Made by a program: the position numbers and the translations under genes | Shown: positions 21,230 to 33,408 of the stretch, one piece after another | Numbering within the stretch: the first letter of the stretch is position 1 | Layout of the letters: each line of letters opens with the position of its first letter | From: Armigeres subalbatus | Lineage: Eukaryota; Arthropoda; Insecta; Diptera; Culicidae | Assembly: GCF_024139115.2 (NCBI RefSeq) | Contig: NC_085139.1 | Location: 8,155,533-8,219,532, forward strand | DNA length: 64,000 nt | Direction: 5' to 3' | Notes under the pieces: generated by a model | Told to the model about the DNA's origin: nothing | The model's database searches: none | Seen by the model: the letters and a program-made list of their open reading frames with translations, nothing else

Positions 21230-21800
21230 GTGTCCGACAATAGAGGATCTCCCCCTGCTAATGACATACTTTGTTGCAACCATGGTTTAGAAAACTTTAA
21301 GTGATAAAAAAATTAATCCACCTAGCTGTGATGATGCTGTTCTCGTTCGTTCAAAACAGTTGAGAAACATATAAGAAAAATCTAACATAACACTTATGAG
21401 TGGATTGGTCCAATTTTTCACATTTGTTTATAAGCATTATAAAATTTCCTGCCGAACGCAACTTGTTGCAAGCAAATCGAATAAGCATAAGCGCCAAAAA
21501 AAGTAATTTGTTTCCCTATACAAGTTTTGACATTAGTATTTTGGGCATAACTTTTTGATACCATAGTTAGATTTGGCTGATTTTCAATTGAAAAAAAAAA
21601 TGCCACAGAATATAGTCTTTACGTAAGGCAGCGAGTCTCAACCTTTTCTTTCAGTAGTACCCCTTCAGACCTTTGCATAGTTCGAGGTGCACCTGATTTT
21701 TTTTTGAAAATTCACCTGGAGGCATGTGGATTATCGATTTCTTGTCTTTTATTGAAAATTATTTTGATGCCACAGAAGGAAGGTAAGCAATTTGATCCAG
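21230..21800. other. Old repeat remnants, no gene
   Basis: About 21420-21600 is a diverged relative of the 167-bp unit at 58.3-60.6 kb, read in forward orientation (GCATTATAAAATTTCC, CTTGTTGCAAGCAAATCG). CAGCGAGTCTCAACCTTTTC at 21629 resembles a hAT terminus, but no partner end was found. Confidence 0.35.
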
Positions 21801-22670
21801 AACGTAACCCCCCCATGCTCCTCTTTGAGGATATTAACGCTCATCATCCTATGTGGGGAGGGTTCAGGGCCGAACCTTGAGGCACTGCTTTAGTCGAAGC
21901 GTTCCAGGAAGGTCACCAATGACGGACACCGCCCCTTTTCCGATCCGTCCTACCACACTTCTCCTGGAAATCCAGTACCGATTTCACCAACCTGATCCAC
22001 GCTGCCACTCAGTCCACTGGTCGTCCCGGCCATCGTGCACTTCGATGGTGAACCGAGAAAACTCGGCAAGCAGTCGAAGCTAGGCACAAGGCCTTACGCG
22101 CACTAAGAAAGGTCAGCACCGACCACCCCCTCAGACATGACACCCTGAAATGCTACAAGGAGAAGTACCGACAGTGCAAGTCTAGGCAGTGGGAAGATTT
22201 CATCGACAGCATCAACCCGTCTCAGACCTCCACCGAACTGTGGAGGCAGGTAAACACAATCAGCTGTCGAGAGCTGTTCCCATTCACCTCGATCAGGGCA
22301 ACCGCGAAATTTCCGACCCAGGTTCCGGCTCAGGTTATCATCGCTTTCGGTGAATACTTTGCCTCTGTGAATATATTGCTTTTGTGAATACTTTGCTTCT
22401 CGTGGTTCACATCTAAATGCCACCTTAATTCCCGCGGACTTGCTAAGTGCAACGGGAACTCATCCGAGCCGAATGAGTTGGGATACTCCATGCTTGAATG
22501 GCTCCCTCCGGTCGCTAAGGACCATTTTCTCAAACTCGTCAATGATCTTTGGGAAAACCGCACGTTCCCGGACAAGTGTAGGAAATGTAAGTATTCCCGG
22601 CAGGCTATTGCACTTCGGTACACCCCTCTAAAGCACCAATTGCATCTTGAATTCCTAGTTGCATAGGGAA
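21800..22670 (+). pseudogene. Fragments of an APE-type LINE ORF2 (endonuclease end and RT linker)
   Basis: The conceptual translation shows FEDINAHHPMWGG (degraded GDFNAHHPMWG motif), then ALRALRKVSTDHPLRHD, CYKEKYRQCKSRQWEDFID and TELWRQVNTI, which are typical of the linker before the RT. Downstream, LGYSMLEWLPPVAKDHFLKL and ENRTFPDKCR match the RT entry region. Stops and frame changes occur throughout, and the rest of the RT is absent. The clade cannot be fixed. Confidence 0.6.
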
Positions 22671-23040
22671 TGCTCACACGATTCCCTGCAGCGCCAGAGC
22701 TCTGGTGATGGTGGGGCACCAGCATTTTTGGCGTAATTAATTCATTTATAATTTGGCGTCAGTAGTAAGAACTATATTTAGAGGCGTTAATCAGTCAAGC
22801 GATAAATCAATTTAAATAAAATATTCAGGCGGTTTCATTTGTTATGAAATTTTTATTCCTTTATTGTCTATAAAATACAACACAATTTTTTTTAAAATTT
22901 TGTGAACGTGTTTTTTAAATTTAGAAATTAAGTTCAACACTAACACAATTCAATTAAAGTTAATTGTCTATTTTTCGGGTATTGGACCACGACTTGGACA
23001 TTACAAACTAATACAATAATAATAATTTCCACAATTTCAG
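22671..23040. other. AT-rich intergenic DNA, nothing recognised
   Basis: No repeat terminus or gene is supported in this stretch. Confidence 0.35.
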
Positions 23041-24190
23041 GCATTTCCTTGAGAGTTTCCGAGCAAATTCCTAACAGAATTTTTATTTATATGGGTTCTC
23101 TTGAATGCATTTCTGAAATTTTTTAATTTCCCCAAGAATTCCTCCGGGAATCACTTTGAAAATAAATCCAGAAATTCCTTTGGAAATTCGTCAAGAATAT
23201 TTAGAAATTCAAAGAAGCAATTCTAAGAAAAATTAGAAAATTTCTTCGGGAATTCCTTTACGAATTCTTTCAGGAGTTTCTACAGAAATTATTTAGGGTA
23301 AGACGGTATAATATGCCCCCCCTAAGGCAACTCCTTGGTAACTTTTTACTTTTCAACGCTATTTATGCAAACTTTGTGTTATTTGGTAGTGCAGGAAGTC
23401 ACAAATGCATTGCCCGTGAGTAGTCACATAAAAATATTACAGATAACACGTAATAAAGCTTTTTTGAAAAGTCGTGAAAAAAATGAAATTTAAAAAGTGC
23501 CTGAGCAATACGCCCCACCTCAACCAAAATCATTTAATAGCCCTTCATTAGTATTTTATCAATCCCATAATAAAAAGGCTACAAATCCTCATGCGCTTGA
23601 CATTAAAAAACCAACATAGGTCCATTAAGCAGGTGTGAATTACATTTCAATATTGTCCATACAATTTGGAAGCAACTGCTGCAGGCTCGCTGCGCTTGTG
23701 TCCAGTTGGTAAGGGCATATCGTCCTGCCTACACTGGGGCGTTTTGGCCAGTGAAACATGTTTTTGAAAATCGTTACATTTTTGAAGATGGAGGCAATTT
23801 TATATCATATTAACCACTGAGAAAAGTAATTTTGTTGCCCAACTGAGTGTTCCAGTGTAAGTTTTGCGGACAGTATGCCAGAGTCGCTCCAGAATGTTCA
23901 GCAAACAAACATTAAAAGTTACATCAAAACTGTGACTTTTTGTATTTTGCAAATATTTTCATTAAGTAATACAAAAATATTCCCATATTCACATAGGATG
24001 ATGGTTTTACAAATATTTATAGGTACCAACTGAATTTGACCCTTAGTTAGTTATAGTTTTCTAGAAATCAAAGTGGGGCGTTTTGGCCAGGTGGGGCGCA
24101 TTATACCGTCTTACCCTAAAAAAATTCATTGGAAATTCCTTTGTAAATTTTCTTCAGGAAATTCTAAAGACAATCCTTCGGATATTCCTT
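23040..24190. repeat. GAATTYC repeats split by a TIR element
   Basis: Blocks of the GAATTYC family lie at 23040-23292 and resume at about 24117-24190. They are interrupted by the element at 23296-24116, which therefore inserted later. Confidence 0.55.
23296..24116. mobile_element. 0.8-kb TIR element with GGGTAAGACGG ends
   Basis: The left end GGGTAAGACGGTATAAT and the right end, its exact inverted copy, extend into a GCCCC block. Outside lie TTTA (left) and TAAA (right), which prolong the inverted repeat, so the true terminus may be 3-4 bases further out. The interior contains repeated GGGGCGTTTTGGCCAG (about 23746 and 24074). No transposase is present. Confidence 0.75.
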
Positions 24191-24194
24191 AGGA

Positions 24195-25545
24195 ATTTAC
24201 TTACTTACTTACTTATGGATCCGGTGGTGCAATGGGCCTACTTGAAATATCTCCATCCTGAGCGTTGCCCGGCTATCGCTTTAACCTGTTGCCAGGTTAG
24301 ATTTCGGTCGACTTCTTTTATTTCTTTATTGAGGCTTCGCCGCCATGAGCCTCTGGGTCTGCCTCTGCTTGGATGTCCCGCTGGGTTCCAGTCTGATGCT
24401 TGTTTACAGATTTCGTGTCCACCCCTACGTAGAGTGTGGCCGACCCAGCCCTACTTCCGATCCCGAATTTCTGTTACTATCGGCCTCAGGTGACAACGAC
24501 AATGGAGCTCGTTGTTTGAGATCCAGTTGTGAGGCCACCAGGCCCGAATTATATACCGCAGGCATCTGTTAATGAACACCTGCAGCCGTTGAGTGTTCTC
24601 CACTGATACACACCATGTTTCGCTAGCGTATAACAGCACAGATTTCACGTTAGAGTTGAAAATTCGTATTTTGGTGCGTTCACTTATCTGCCTGTTTTTC
24701 CAGATATTTATTAAACTCGCAAAGGCAGCCCTTGCTTTCTTGATCCGTGCGCCTATGTCGATCTTGGTACCGCCGTCTGACGCTACTTGGCTACCAAGAT
24801 ATTGGAAGCTACCAAGATATTGGATATTGTCGAGTCGAGTCAAGTACGAGACACTGAAGACGGCCTTACTGTTGAGGTCGAAATACGTATCTGTCAAGAT
24901 ACAATTAAGTGGTGGAATTCAATGGGATTGTACAAACTCGACTTATGACAAATGAAGTCATTCCACTAAAAAGCCAAAATAATTTTCTTAACGATTTGGT
25001 TTTGTTGACGTTGATTACTAAACCTGCCGAAGAGGAGCGCTCGGCAAGGTCGTTGAGCTTACTCTGCATATCAGAGCGCCGTTGCGCGAGAATTGCAACG
25101 TCATCAGCTGCCATAACAGCCCGCGGTTTGGTTCACGGTCAATCGCATCTACCAGAATCTCATCGATTACGATGAGGAACAGTAACGGTGATAGAATACA
25201 TCCTTGCCTCACACCAGCTACGACCCGGATAGGGTCGGACAGGACCCCATCGTGCAGCACTCTACACGAAAAGGCCTCGTACTGTGCTTCGATGAGGCCG
25301 ATGATTTTCTCAGGAACCCCCTTGCGTCCCAGGGCGCCCCACATATTCTCGTGATTGAGACGGTCGAAAGCTTTTTCGTAGTCAATAAATACCAAGAAAA
25401 GGGACTCTTGGAATTCGTTGACCTGCTCCAGAATGATGCGGAGCGTGACAATATGGTCTACACAGGATCTTCCGGCACGGAATCCGGCTTGCTGCCGCCG
25501 GAAAGTCGCATCGATCTTCTCCTGAATAGAATAAAATGGAAATAC
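24195..25545 (-). pseudogene. RTE-like LINE, RT and C-terminus, interrupted
   Basis: On the minus strand the RT shows VFIDYEKAFDRLNHENMW, GVRQGCILSPLLF and, in a shifted frame, ADDVAILAQRRSDMQ. The C-terminal part has FQYLGSQVASDGGTKIDIGA, NVKSVLLYASETW and INRCLRYIIRAWWPHNW. It ends at the low-coordinate side in an ACTTACTTAC tract, i.e. a (TAAG)n 3' tail. A half copy of the palindromic family sits inside at about 24826-24990, between RT and C-terminal part. The 5' end with endonuclease is missing. A close relative on the plus strand is at 36200-36850. Confidence 0.75.
24826..24990 (+). repeat. Half copy of the palindromic retroposon-like family
   Basis: The stretch runs from TCGAGTCGAGTCAAGTACG through ACTGTTGAGGTCGAAATACG to CCACTAAAAAGC and TTTTCTTAAC. 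It equals the 3' arm and tail of the family described at 33594-33874, without the 5' arm. It interrupts the LINE at 24195-25545. Confidence 0.7.
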
Positions 25546-26660
25546 TAATGGAATTTTCTAACGAGTTTCTAACGGAAATTTTCGGAAAAGTAATTTCCAA
25601 ATGATTCTAAAATAATTTTATGAATGAATTTCTGAAACAACTCCAACAAAAAAAATCTGCAGGCATCAAGGAATTTCTAATAAGGATTACCAAAGGAATG
25701 AAGTTTTGTGAAAACTCCAAAAAGAATTTATTCCTAGATTTCTTATGGAAAACTGGAAGAATTTCTTTAAGAAATTCCTGTAATAATTGCTGCAACAATT
25801 AAAAAAAATTAAGGAATCCCTAAACAAATTTCCGTAGAAATCCATAAAACAATTTACAAAAGAAGTCAAAAAGAAATTTCCGAAAGAATTTTCCCAAGGG
25901 ATTTTCGGAAGGTCTTCCTGAAACAATTTCCGTAGGTTTTTCCGAAGAATTTTCCGCCGACTCTCTGAAATTTCTTGAAGAATTCGTTTGGAAACTCCTG
26001 AATTTCTGGTGAAATACCTGGACGAATTTCTGAAAGTATTTCTAAAAGAATTCCTGAAGGAAAGCTATTTCTGAAAGAATAACTTAAATAATTTCTAGAA
26101 TTTATAGACTCTTTTGCGGTTGAAGTTGAGGAAACTCCGTGAGAATTTCTGGATGACTAATCGAATTAATTCCAGATGGTATTTTTTTTTTCGAAAAAAT
26201 GTCTGGAGGATTTTTCGAACGAACTTTTGAATAAATTTATGAAATATCACCTGGATGAATACTGGAGAAATTTCCGAAGCAACTCCTGAATAAATTCCCA
26301 AGGAATTTTTGGGAATATCCAAAGAAGTATGATGAAGGATTGACTGCAATCCCGATATTTTTGTTTTTTTTGCAAGTCTTAATTCCAGTTTCAAAACAGA
26401 GTTTTATTTTACTACTGTTCGGATTTTTAGAGGAATTCCCGGAAAAATTTTAGGCAGAATTACCGAAGGAATGCCTTCTGATGTTTCTGAACGAATTCAT
26501 GCACAAGTTTCTGAAGAAAATTCCAAAGTAATTCCTGTAGAAATCTAGAAATTTATATGAAAGTTCCAATAGGTATTTGTTTGGAGATTTAGTATCTTCA
26601 GAAAAAGTGCCTACAGAAATTCGTTCAGAAATTCTTTTGACGTTGGACAACGTCTTACGC
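25546..26660. repeat. Degenerate GAATTYC-type repeats
   Basis: The same loosely periodic family as at 9-13 kb, in both orientations. No gene can be supported; open frames here are F/N/K/E-rich repeat translations. Confidence 0.55.
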
Positions 26661-26939
26661 GAAGGTTCTGGGTGTTAAATCAGAATCTTAAATTGGATAC
26701 CGTAACGAAATCATGTTCATGCATTCCCAACACGGACATCAGAATGATATAAGTCACGGGCCTTTTGGCCCAACGTTTCATTTTCTCTGGGTATCTGTGT
26801 TTCGCGCCCGCGCGTTATTTCGGTAGGAGGATCCATGGAGCGCGGACAGAACGATGGCAGTGAAGGCGGTGTATGCTGCATCTGTAGCGGCTCAGCGGCA
26901 AACAGACTATCGTCGGCGTCATCGGCACTCCAGTGAAAA

Positions 26940-27450
26940 TTTCTTGCATGGTTCGGGATCTGGATTTGTTGCAGTTTATTGGAAAGGCGCATTATTGTAA
27001 ATCATTCGGTTCTTTTCAGAATCCCAATTTTCCAAAAGAAAAGATTGAGCAGAAAACATTTTCATCAAGGACAAATCATCATCGCTTGGCCACAGCGGAA
27101 ATTGACTTCGGCAGCAGAATCACAAGCGCGCATCGGACTGTTGAGTGGTTGCTGTTAGTGATTCGGAAGGCGCATTATTTATATTATTCGGTTCTTTTCA
27201 GGACCCAACATTCTATAAAAGGGAAGGTTAAGGAAGAATTTGGTTCAAAGTGAAAATGAATTGCTTGGCAATCGCAGAAAGTTGTCGTCCGTAGCACGCG
27301 TCGGAGGGAGATGCTGCCGCATGGATGACATAAGTATCAGTAATGTGAAGTTTTATTTCAAGATACTGATTTGGTTTTGTTGCTATTAGTGTTCGGAAAG
27401 GCGCTTTATGGAGAATAATTCGGTTCTTTTCAGAACTACAATTCCTTTAG
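26940..27450 (+). repeat. Three direct repeats each with a histone-type 3' stem-loop
   Basis: GGTTCTTTTCAG starts at 27008, 27190 and 27422. Each is preceded by GGAAGGCGCATTATT-type sequence and followed by a CAATTY-type sequence. Each forms a 6-bp stem with loop TTTC (copy 2: GGTTCT-TTTC-AGGACC; copy 3: GGTTCT-TTTC-AGAACT; copy 1 ends AGAATC). Stem differences keep pairing through G-U pairs. This is the form of the replication-dependent histone mRNA 3' hairpin bound by SLBP. Flanks of the three copies are recognisably homologous (spacing 182 and 232 bases). No histone coding sequence is seen, so these may be histone-spacer-derived repeats or pseudogene ends. Confidence 0.6.
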
Positions 27451-28470
27451 TAAAACAAGGTAATAGTCCTTTCAAAATTCTTGCAGGAATTATTCCGGAA
27501 ATTTTGTTAAAAGAATTCTTTCGGAAAATTATGGAATAATGAATTAAGATTTTCATGAAATTTGCGAAGGATTCCCAAAAGAATTTTGTGAAAAGATTCC
27601 TGCAAGAATGCACAAAGGAAATTCCGAAGGAACTTCGAAAGGAATCTCCGAAGTTCTAAAAAAAAATCTGCAAGAGTTGCCAAAAAAATCTGGAGGAATG
27701 ACCGAAGGAATTCCTATAAGAATTTTTGAAAAGATTTCTGTAGGAAGTTCTAAAGAAATTCGTGAGGTAAATATCGAAGGAATTTTCTTTCCAGAGGGAA
27801 TTCTTGAGAACGTACTGTCAGATTTCCGAAGAAATTCATAAATCTATTTCCGAAGAAATTCCCAAAGTAGAAGAAATTTCGGAATATTTTTCCTCAAGCA
27901 ATTTCCGTAGGTGTTGTATCGGTTATGAAGGAATTATTTTCGGAAATACCAAATTTCTTCGAAAATTCCTCCAGAAGTTCATTTGGAAATTCTTTTAAGA
28001 ATTTCTTCAAATTTTTTTTACAAATTCTATTTAGGATTCCTTCCAAAATTTTTTCAGAAATTCTTTTAAGTATCCTACGGACACTGTTTTAGGAAATCCT
28101 TCCGAAATACCTTCAGGAGAATTCCTATTATGAGTTCCTTTGAACATTGCTTTAGGAATTCCTGCCGAAATTGAATTAGGAGATTTTTTTTGAAGGTTTC
28201 TTCGAACATTCCTCCTTTGTATGGTTTTACTAAAAGCAAAAGGAAGTTCGCATGGAATTTCCGGAGGAATTCACGAAGACCTTTTTAGAGGATTTTGCGG
28301 AGAAATCTTTGGAAAAGAATGTTAAAAGGGAATGAATGGCGAACAAATTCTCCAAATTTCCAAAATTTTTGTAAAGATTTTGAGGTGTTTGTGAAGGAAT
28401 TTTCACATGAATTTACGAAGGAATTTCCGATGGAATTTTACATGGACACCTTTAGAATTCGCGTCATTTT
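27451..28470. repeat. Degenerate GAATTYC-type repeats
   Basis: Resumption of the GAATTYC family on the far side of the stem-loop cluster. The cluster thus sits as an island in this repeat field. Confidence 0.55.
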
Positions 28471-29500
28471 CACAATATGTAATATTGTGACTTAAATCAC
28501 ATACGTGAATCTTCAAACAAAGCACTACGATAGCTTAAAGTCAATTTAGTGGAAAACAATTAGATTTTGTGATTTTTATGACAATGAAAATCAGGATAAA
28601 AAAGTCCCGGTTTAAAAGTATGCGGGTGAAATGGGCAATGAATTGACAAAAACAATGAATTTAGTTGATGAATTGTATGCATTGGCTAAGTTTCTATAAA
28701 ATGTGCCTCTTAAAATAAAGATGTTGGATAATAATTGAAATATTGGTTGGATGGTTGGTTAGATAATAATTGATAAATCAGTTTCTTAGAATAATTTTGA
28801 TGTATATAATAAAATTTCAAGGAAAATATTCGATTTGGTGGGTCACGTGCCCCAGCTTAACTCCGCCAGTGATAATAAAAATTGGCGGAAAATCAATTTT
28901 TTTTTTTCAGAACAATGTTGGCGTATACAATTAAATTTTAGAGAATAAATTCAATTTTATTGGCATAATGGCCCTCGCATACTTCAACACCTTTCAAACC
29001 ATTTTCACACTTGTCGCTGCCTAGCGATAACATTCGGACTCCGTTTCTTTCCCATCTGCTTTCGCACACACGCTGCTCTCTTCCTCTATACGAGCAGCAT
29101 CGAGACCGATATGCCAATAAAATTGAATTTAAACTGATTACGGTCGTACAGCTATTGTCTAATTTTAGAGAATATATTTGACCTGGTGGGTAACGTGCCC
29201 CAGCATAACTCACGGAAACAATTGACAAAATAATGTTTCTATCTTTGGCTGTTGAGCCTATGCCGAAAATGGGACCCTGCCGGAAATACCTATTAAACCT
29301 ATTTTGGCCAAGGTTTTTCATGTGGTGCTTACAAATGCTTATTGCCTTCAGAATCTTTCGATTCTCATTTGTGTAAGTTTATCAAGAAAATGTGATTTTG
29401 TCTAATCCGATAAGGTTATTAACTGGTTATCTTGCAATGACGCTTGAATGAGATTGAAATTTGTGAGGACCAGAGTTATGTTAGACGTCATTACAAATAC
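28471..29500. other. AT-rich DNA with a direct and an inverted repeat
   Basis: A 28-base direct repeat with three mismatches (core GTGCCCCAGC) lies at 28836-28863 and 29184-29211. Between them perfect 21-base inverted arms occur at 28947-28967 and 29110-29130. These look like the remains of a MITE inserted into another repeat. No coding capacity is recognised. Confidence 0.5.
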
Positions 29501-32500
29501 GTCAACTCACCTTTTCTTAGCCCGACAAAAAGTTATAACGGCTTTGTAATAAGCAAAAACGAAATAAAACAAATTGATTTGTTTTGCTAAATTTGAATAC
29601 GTTTTATTTTTTTTTGTAAAAAAAAATAGAAGATTAGGAATCTTTTGTAGAACGCAGCGATACAAATTTAATGATGCAAATCGAATTAATTCTAATAATT
29701 CTACCGCATGGTTTGATCACAAAAGCATCATCAGAACCGTTAACCAAACGATCCGTATGCCACTTCATCGATGGATAAACATTCTTTATGCTTGAGCTCC
29801 CATCCGGAATCTGTAATATTCGGAACGGGAGAAGCACTACCAGTGAATTGATGAAAAAAGGTTACTTATTAACCATAACAGGAAGCAAAATTTTCTGCTT
29901 ATTAATATCATACGCTTGCAATATCCGTTCGGTTTAAGTTCGATACGAACGTTAAACAACAGGAACAAGATTGTGTAAGGCTTTAGCCGAGAAAGGACGG
30001 GATTATTTTTCTCATGCCGTATATAGGTGCCTTATTCGTAGTTATCCATTTATGCTTTGTTTTGATCGCCTCACCTATCATAAGTTAGGGTCGGAGAAGG
30101 CGTTGAGTATCTCCTTCTTCGATAAAATGTCATCGCTTCAGATGTGATGCAATAATTCAGCACCCGCTACAGGAAGTCTCGGCAGGCAGTAGGCGCTGAA
30201 CAAATTAAATTCCCATCAAAATGATCGATCGCCTACTAGGTTTATCGCAACGATCCGATCCGACACCGAAGAAAAATGTCAGCCATTCAGCAAAAGGGGT
30301 TTGACAAATTCCTCATTTTCTATTTACTCTGTGTGGTTCCTTCTGGGAATAATCTTGTTCCCGAGTCAACCCACACGGGCGCGCCCGGGCGGTCCCATTT
30401 TCAGGCGGAACAGGTAGCCCACAAATACATTGTTCAAACTGCTCTACATGTCATTCTGGAGTACGTACTTCAATGCGTGCGCTCTTAATCCAATTATCAC
30501 CTATTTATGAGTTTTATTGGAGCGATTACATGGCTTCCTGAGGATGATTAACGTCAAATATACCTCTTTCCATCGCCATTGTGCGGCGATTAACGTGATG
30601 ATGATCATGGCCTACCGTGATCCATCTCATAGTCGGCGAACAAAGCGGAGACGATGAAAATCCAAACAATTCGGGCATAATAGAATGAATTTACATAATC
30701 TCTGACCATCAGCAAGAAGTAGCACGAAGATTGAACCGAAGACGAGTGGACCCCGGACGGAATGTTCCTGTGCTGATGAGGCGCGAGATGAAACCTTTCA
30801 ACCCATCTAGTTTTGTTGTGATTATTTTCATTGTTATTCTTTGGTAGCTAGAGAACGCTGAACGCACTTGTTGGATCGTTCCTCGGACGTTGCGGTGGTA
30901 TACGGGAGTGCGATCGCCTAGTTCGACGGATTCGGCACTTGAACTCTATGGAATCTCCCTTGAACGTAGGTATGGGCTTACGAGCGAGCAGTGCGATGAT
31001 GTGATTGTGATGCGCAAGTCTGGGAGTGGATCATTTTTTTTTCGGGAGCTCCCCACGGGAACTGTACCGGGTTGCGTTTTTGGATGGTCACGGCCACACT
31101 CGATCGCAGTTTTATTTGGTTTTGTTTTCTTTACGCCGCGCACTCACTGGCGATCTGGTTGCCGATGGATGAAGGTCCAGCCTCGGAGCCTTTTAAATTC
31201 AAATCGAGTACTCGGATAAAAGTTCAATGAGCCACTCGTCGATCTAAGCTCTGAAGAGCGTTGGGCTTATGGAAGAAGAATTTCGAGAAAATTTTGGAAG
31301 AATTCCAACGATCTTTTTTGCTTTTGTCGACAGAGTTTTACGGAATGGTTATACTTTCACTTGAAAAACAAAATTTCGATTGGTTTAGGTGGATTAATCA
31401 GCACTTTTGAATTTACTTTTTTATGTACTTTTATGCTTGTTACGTTTACGTCAAAGTTTCATCCTCAACGCAAATTATCGAAGAGTAGCGCATCTTACCG
31501 CAGTAGGACAAAATGCTAAAACAGGTAAAACCCAACACGGCAAGCCATCGCAAACGGAGACCAAAAAAAAATGTCCAAGCTGTGTCAAGTTTCAGCTAAC
31601 CCGTGTGTGGTTTTGCTCGTTTAGCTGCCAAATGAGTCGTCACTAATTCAGCCAAGTATGTAACGATTACCGGTTCATTCGCGAAAAAGAATTATCTTGT
31701 AAGAAGAACAGATCTCGTCTGAGTTCGTTACTTCCCACGGGGTCACAAGTCAAACATAACTGATAACAGATGGTCAGTCGGTGAAATGGTGGTCAGTAGC
31801 CAGATGCTGTCAGTTCTGCGCTAGATAAACAAACTTCGAAACTTGTATAAACAAAACCCCAGTCTGACCGGTCATAGCAGCCCTAGATCCAATAAAAATC
31901 CAGATCTTACTGCGATCATCATGCCAAGTTGGCCGCAGATACGATTAACCCGGAATCCAAAGTAAGCCCTTGTCTTGCTTTTATTTTGAAAAGGGTACTC
32001 TTGATCAAGCTTTTGTTGTATATTTTTGTTATATTGTGTACACTGGCTCGATACTTGATCGCGTCATGGTTTTGATGCAGTTAAATTGATCGCATCTGAT
32101 ATTTTCCAAGCAGAATTTTAGAAACGTTGGTTCTGATACGTACGGTCAAGCAAATTGAAGGAAAAAACGACTCTCTTCTCAAGCGATGCTAACTAGTACA
32201 CTTTCAAGCACCTTCTCAAATTACACTCTTGAAAGCGTTTTATGGAGTGCCCGAAAGCTAAAATTCGCACGCTCGACTCCAACCTCAAGACGTCTTTTGC
32301 TCCCACAGCAGAGGCTGGATGAGTGCGCGGTGTCGACCGACCGAGAGCTCCCGGGTCAGTTAGCCGTGGAAGCCCAATCTCACGGAGCCTTATCACCCAC
32401 TCAAGATAATGAGGGGAAAAAATCCGTTTTTCACACCGTCGTCGATTGTTAGGCGACGCTGGAGTGAGTATGCTAATAATATAGGCTCTTTTTAGTCGTT

Positions 32501-33400
32501 CGTCAAAGCCCAACTCAAGTCGCGGGGACCAGTCAAGTGGTCAAGATCTTGGGCATAACGCAGTGCTTTACGTTGAACGACCGGTGTGATGAGGATGAGA
32601 AACAAATGCATACGAGGACGCGACGGTGGGATAGGTTAATTTTCACTTTTTTCCCGAAAATGTGTACCCACAGACCCATAGAGCGCTGTCATTCAGCGGT
32701 CATCAGTATGGGAACCCATAGAACCCAACCCAACCCACGAAAAGAACTGATACGTCATTGTGACCCTCGTCGATCGGGATCACTTGTCGTGGCGCCACCG
32801 AGAATGATGCTTCTCACCGACGACGACGGTCAGACGCTCGTAATATTCAGTTCCAGTCACAAATCAATATTTGTGTCGATCCGTTGCGGTGAGTTGGCAC
32901 AATATTTTCCCGGTGCGGTGGTTTGTTGTTTATTGCGCAAAATAATTTATGATTGAACGAGGACTCCGAATTTTCTTTTGAATGGCGAAAATCAGACAAG
33001 TAGGCGGTACCGTTCGAAGCAAAACAAAAGCAGATAAGATGATCACTATGTCAACCAGTGAGGTGAGCCGACGCCGGCAGACGCGCGGTGGAAGATGAGA
33101 AGATCATCGCCTGCTGAGGCGGTACCTTTTGGCCGGTCATATCGTTAGCATCTCGGATTCAGATCGGACGGCCTGCACCGACTCTGTGTTTGATATTTTC
33201 GATTGAGCGTGACTGATTTGTCGGTCTTGTTTTGCGCTTTTTGTTTAGGCGCAGGGGAAATACAATTGGGCATGCAGTATCGATGACATGTTCAGATGCC
33301 GAAAACAAACTGGGGATTAGAATATCTTGTTTACCGTTGTGTGTAAAACAAATTTTGTACATGAAATAATTCTTTCATGTTTCAACTTATCTCTGATGAA
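29501..33400. other. 3.9 kb without recognised repeats, candidate unique or regulatory DNA
   Basis: This is the longest part of the window where I see no transposon termini, tandem repeats or LINE motifs. Base composition is more balanced than around it. Open frames (for example 30276-30488, 32186-32452, 32537-32956) show no domain or start context that supports a gene. It could hold distant enhancers of the bHLH gene or of a gene outside the window; that is inference. Confidence 0.3.
31572..31646 (+). pseudogene. Possible remnant of a methionine-aminopeptidase-type zinc finger
   Basis: An open frame ends with CPSCVKFQLTRVWFCSFSC followed shortly by MSRH and a stop. The spacing C-x2-C-x10-C-x3-C, with FCS before the last Cys, equals the first zinc-binding part of the MetAP1 N-terminal finger. 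No further MetAP1 homology, ATG or splice donor was found, so this may be chance or a pseudogene scrap. Confidence 0.15.
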
Positions 33401-33408
33401 ATGGTTTA

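Noticed and set aside
23290..23305. TTTAGGGTAA as a telomere-type repeat
   Set aside because: A single copy that is part of a transposon terminus.
27211..27221. TATA box (TATAAAAG) of a histone promoter next to a stem-loop
   Set aside because: The matching position in the other two repeat units lacks it, so it is probably chance.
30276..30488. 70-residue frame as a small secreted protein
   Set aside because: The hydrophobic stretch is not N-terminal enough and there is no homology or gene structure to support it.
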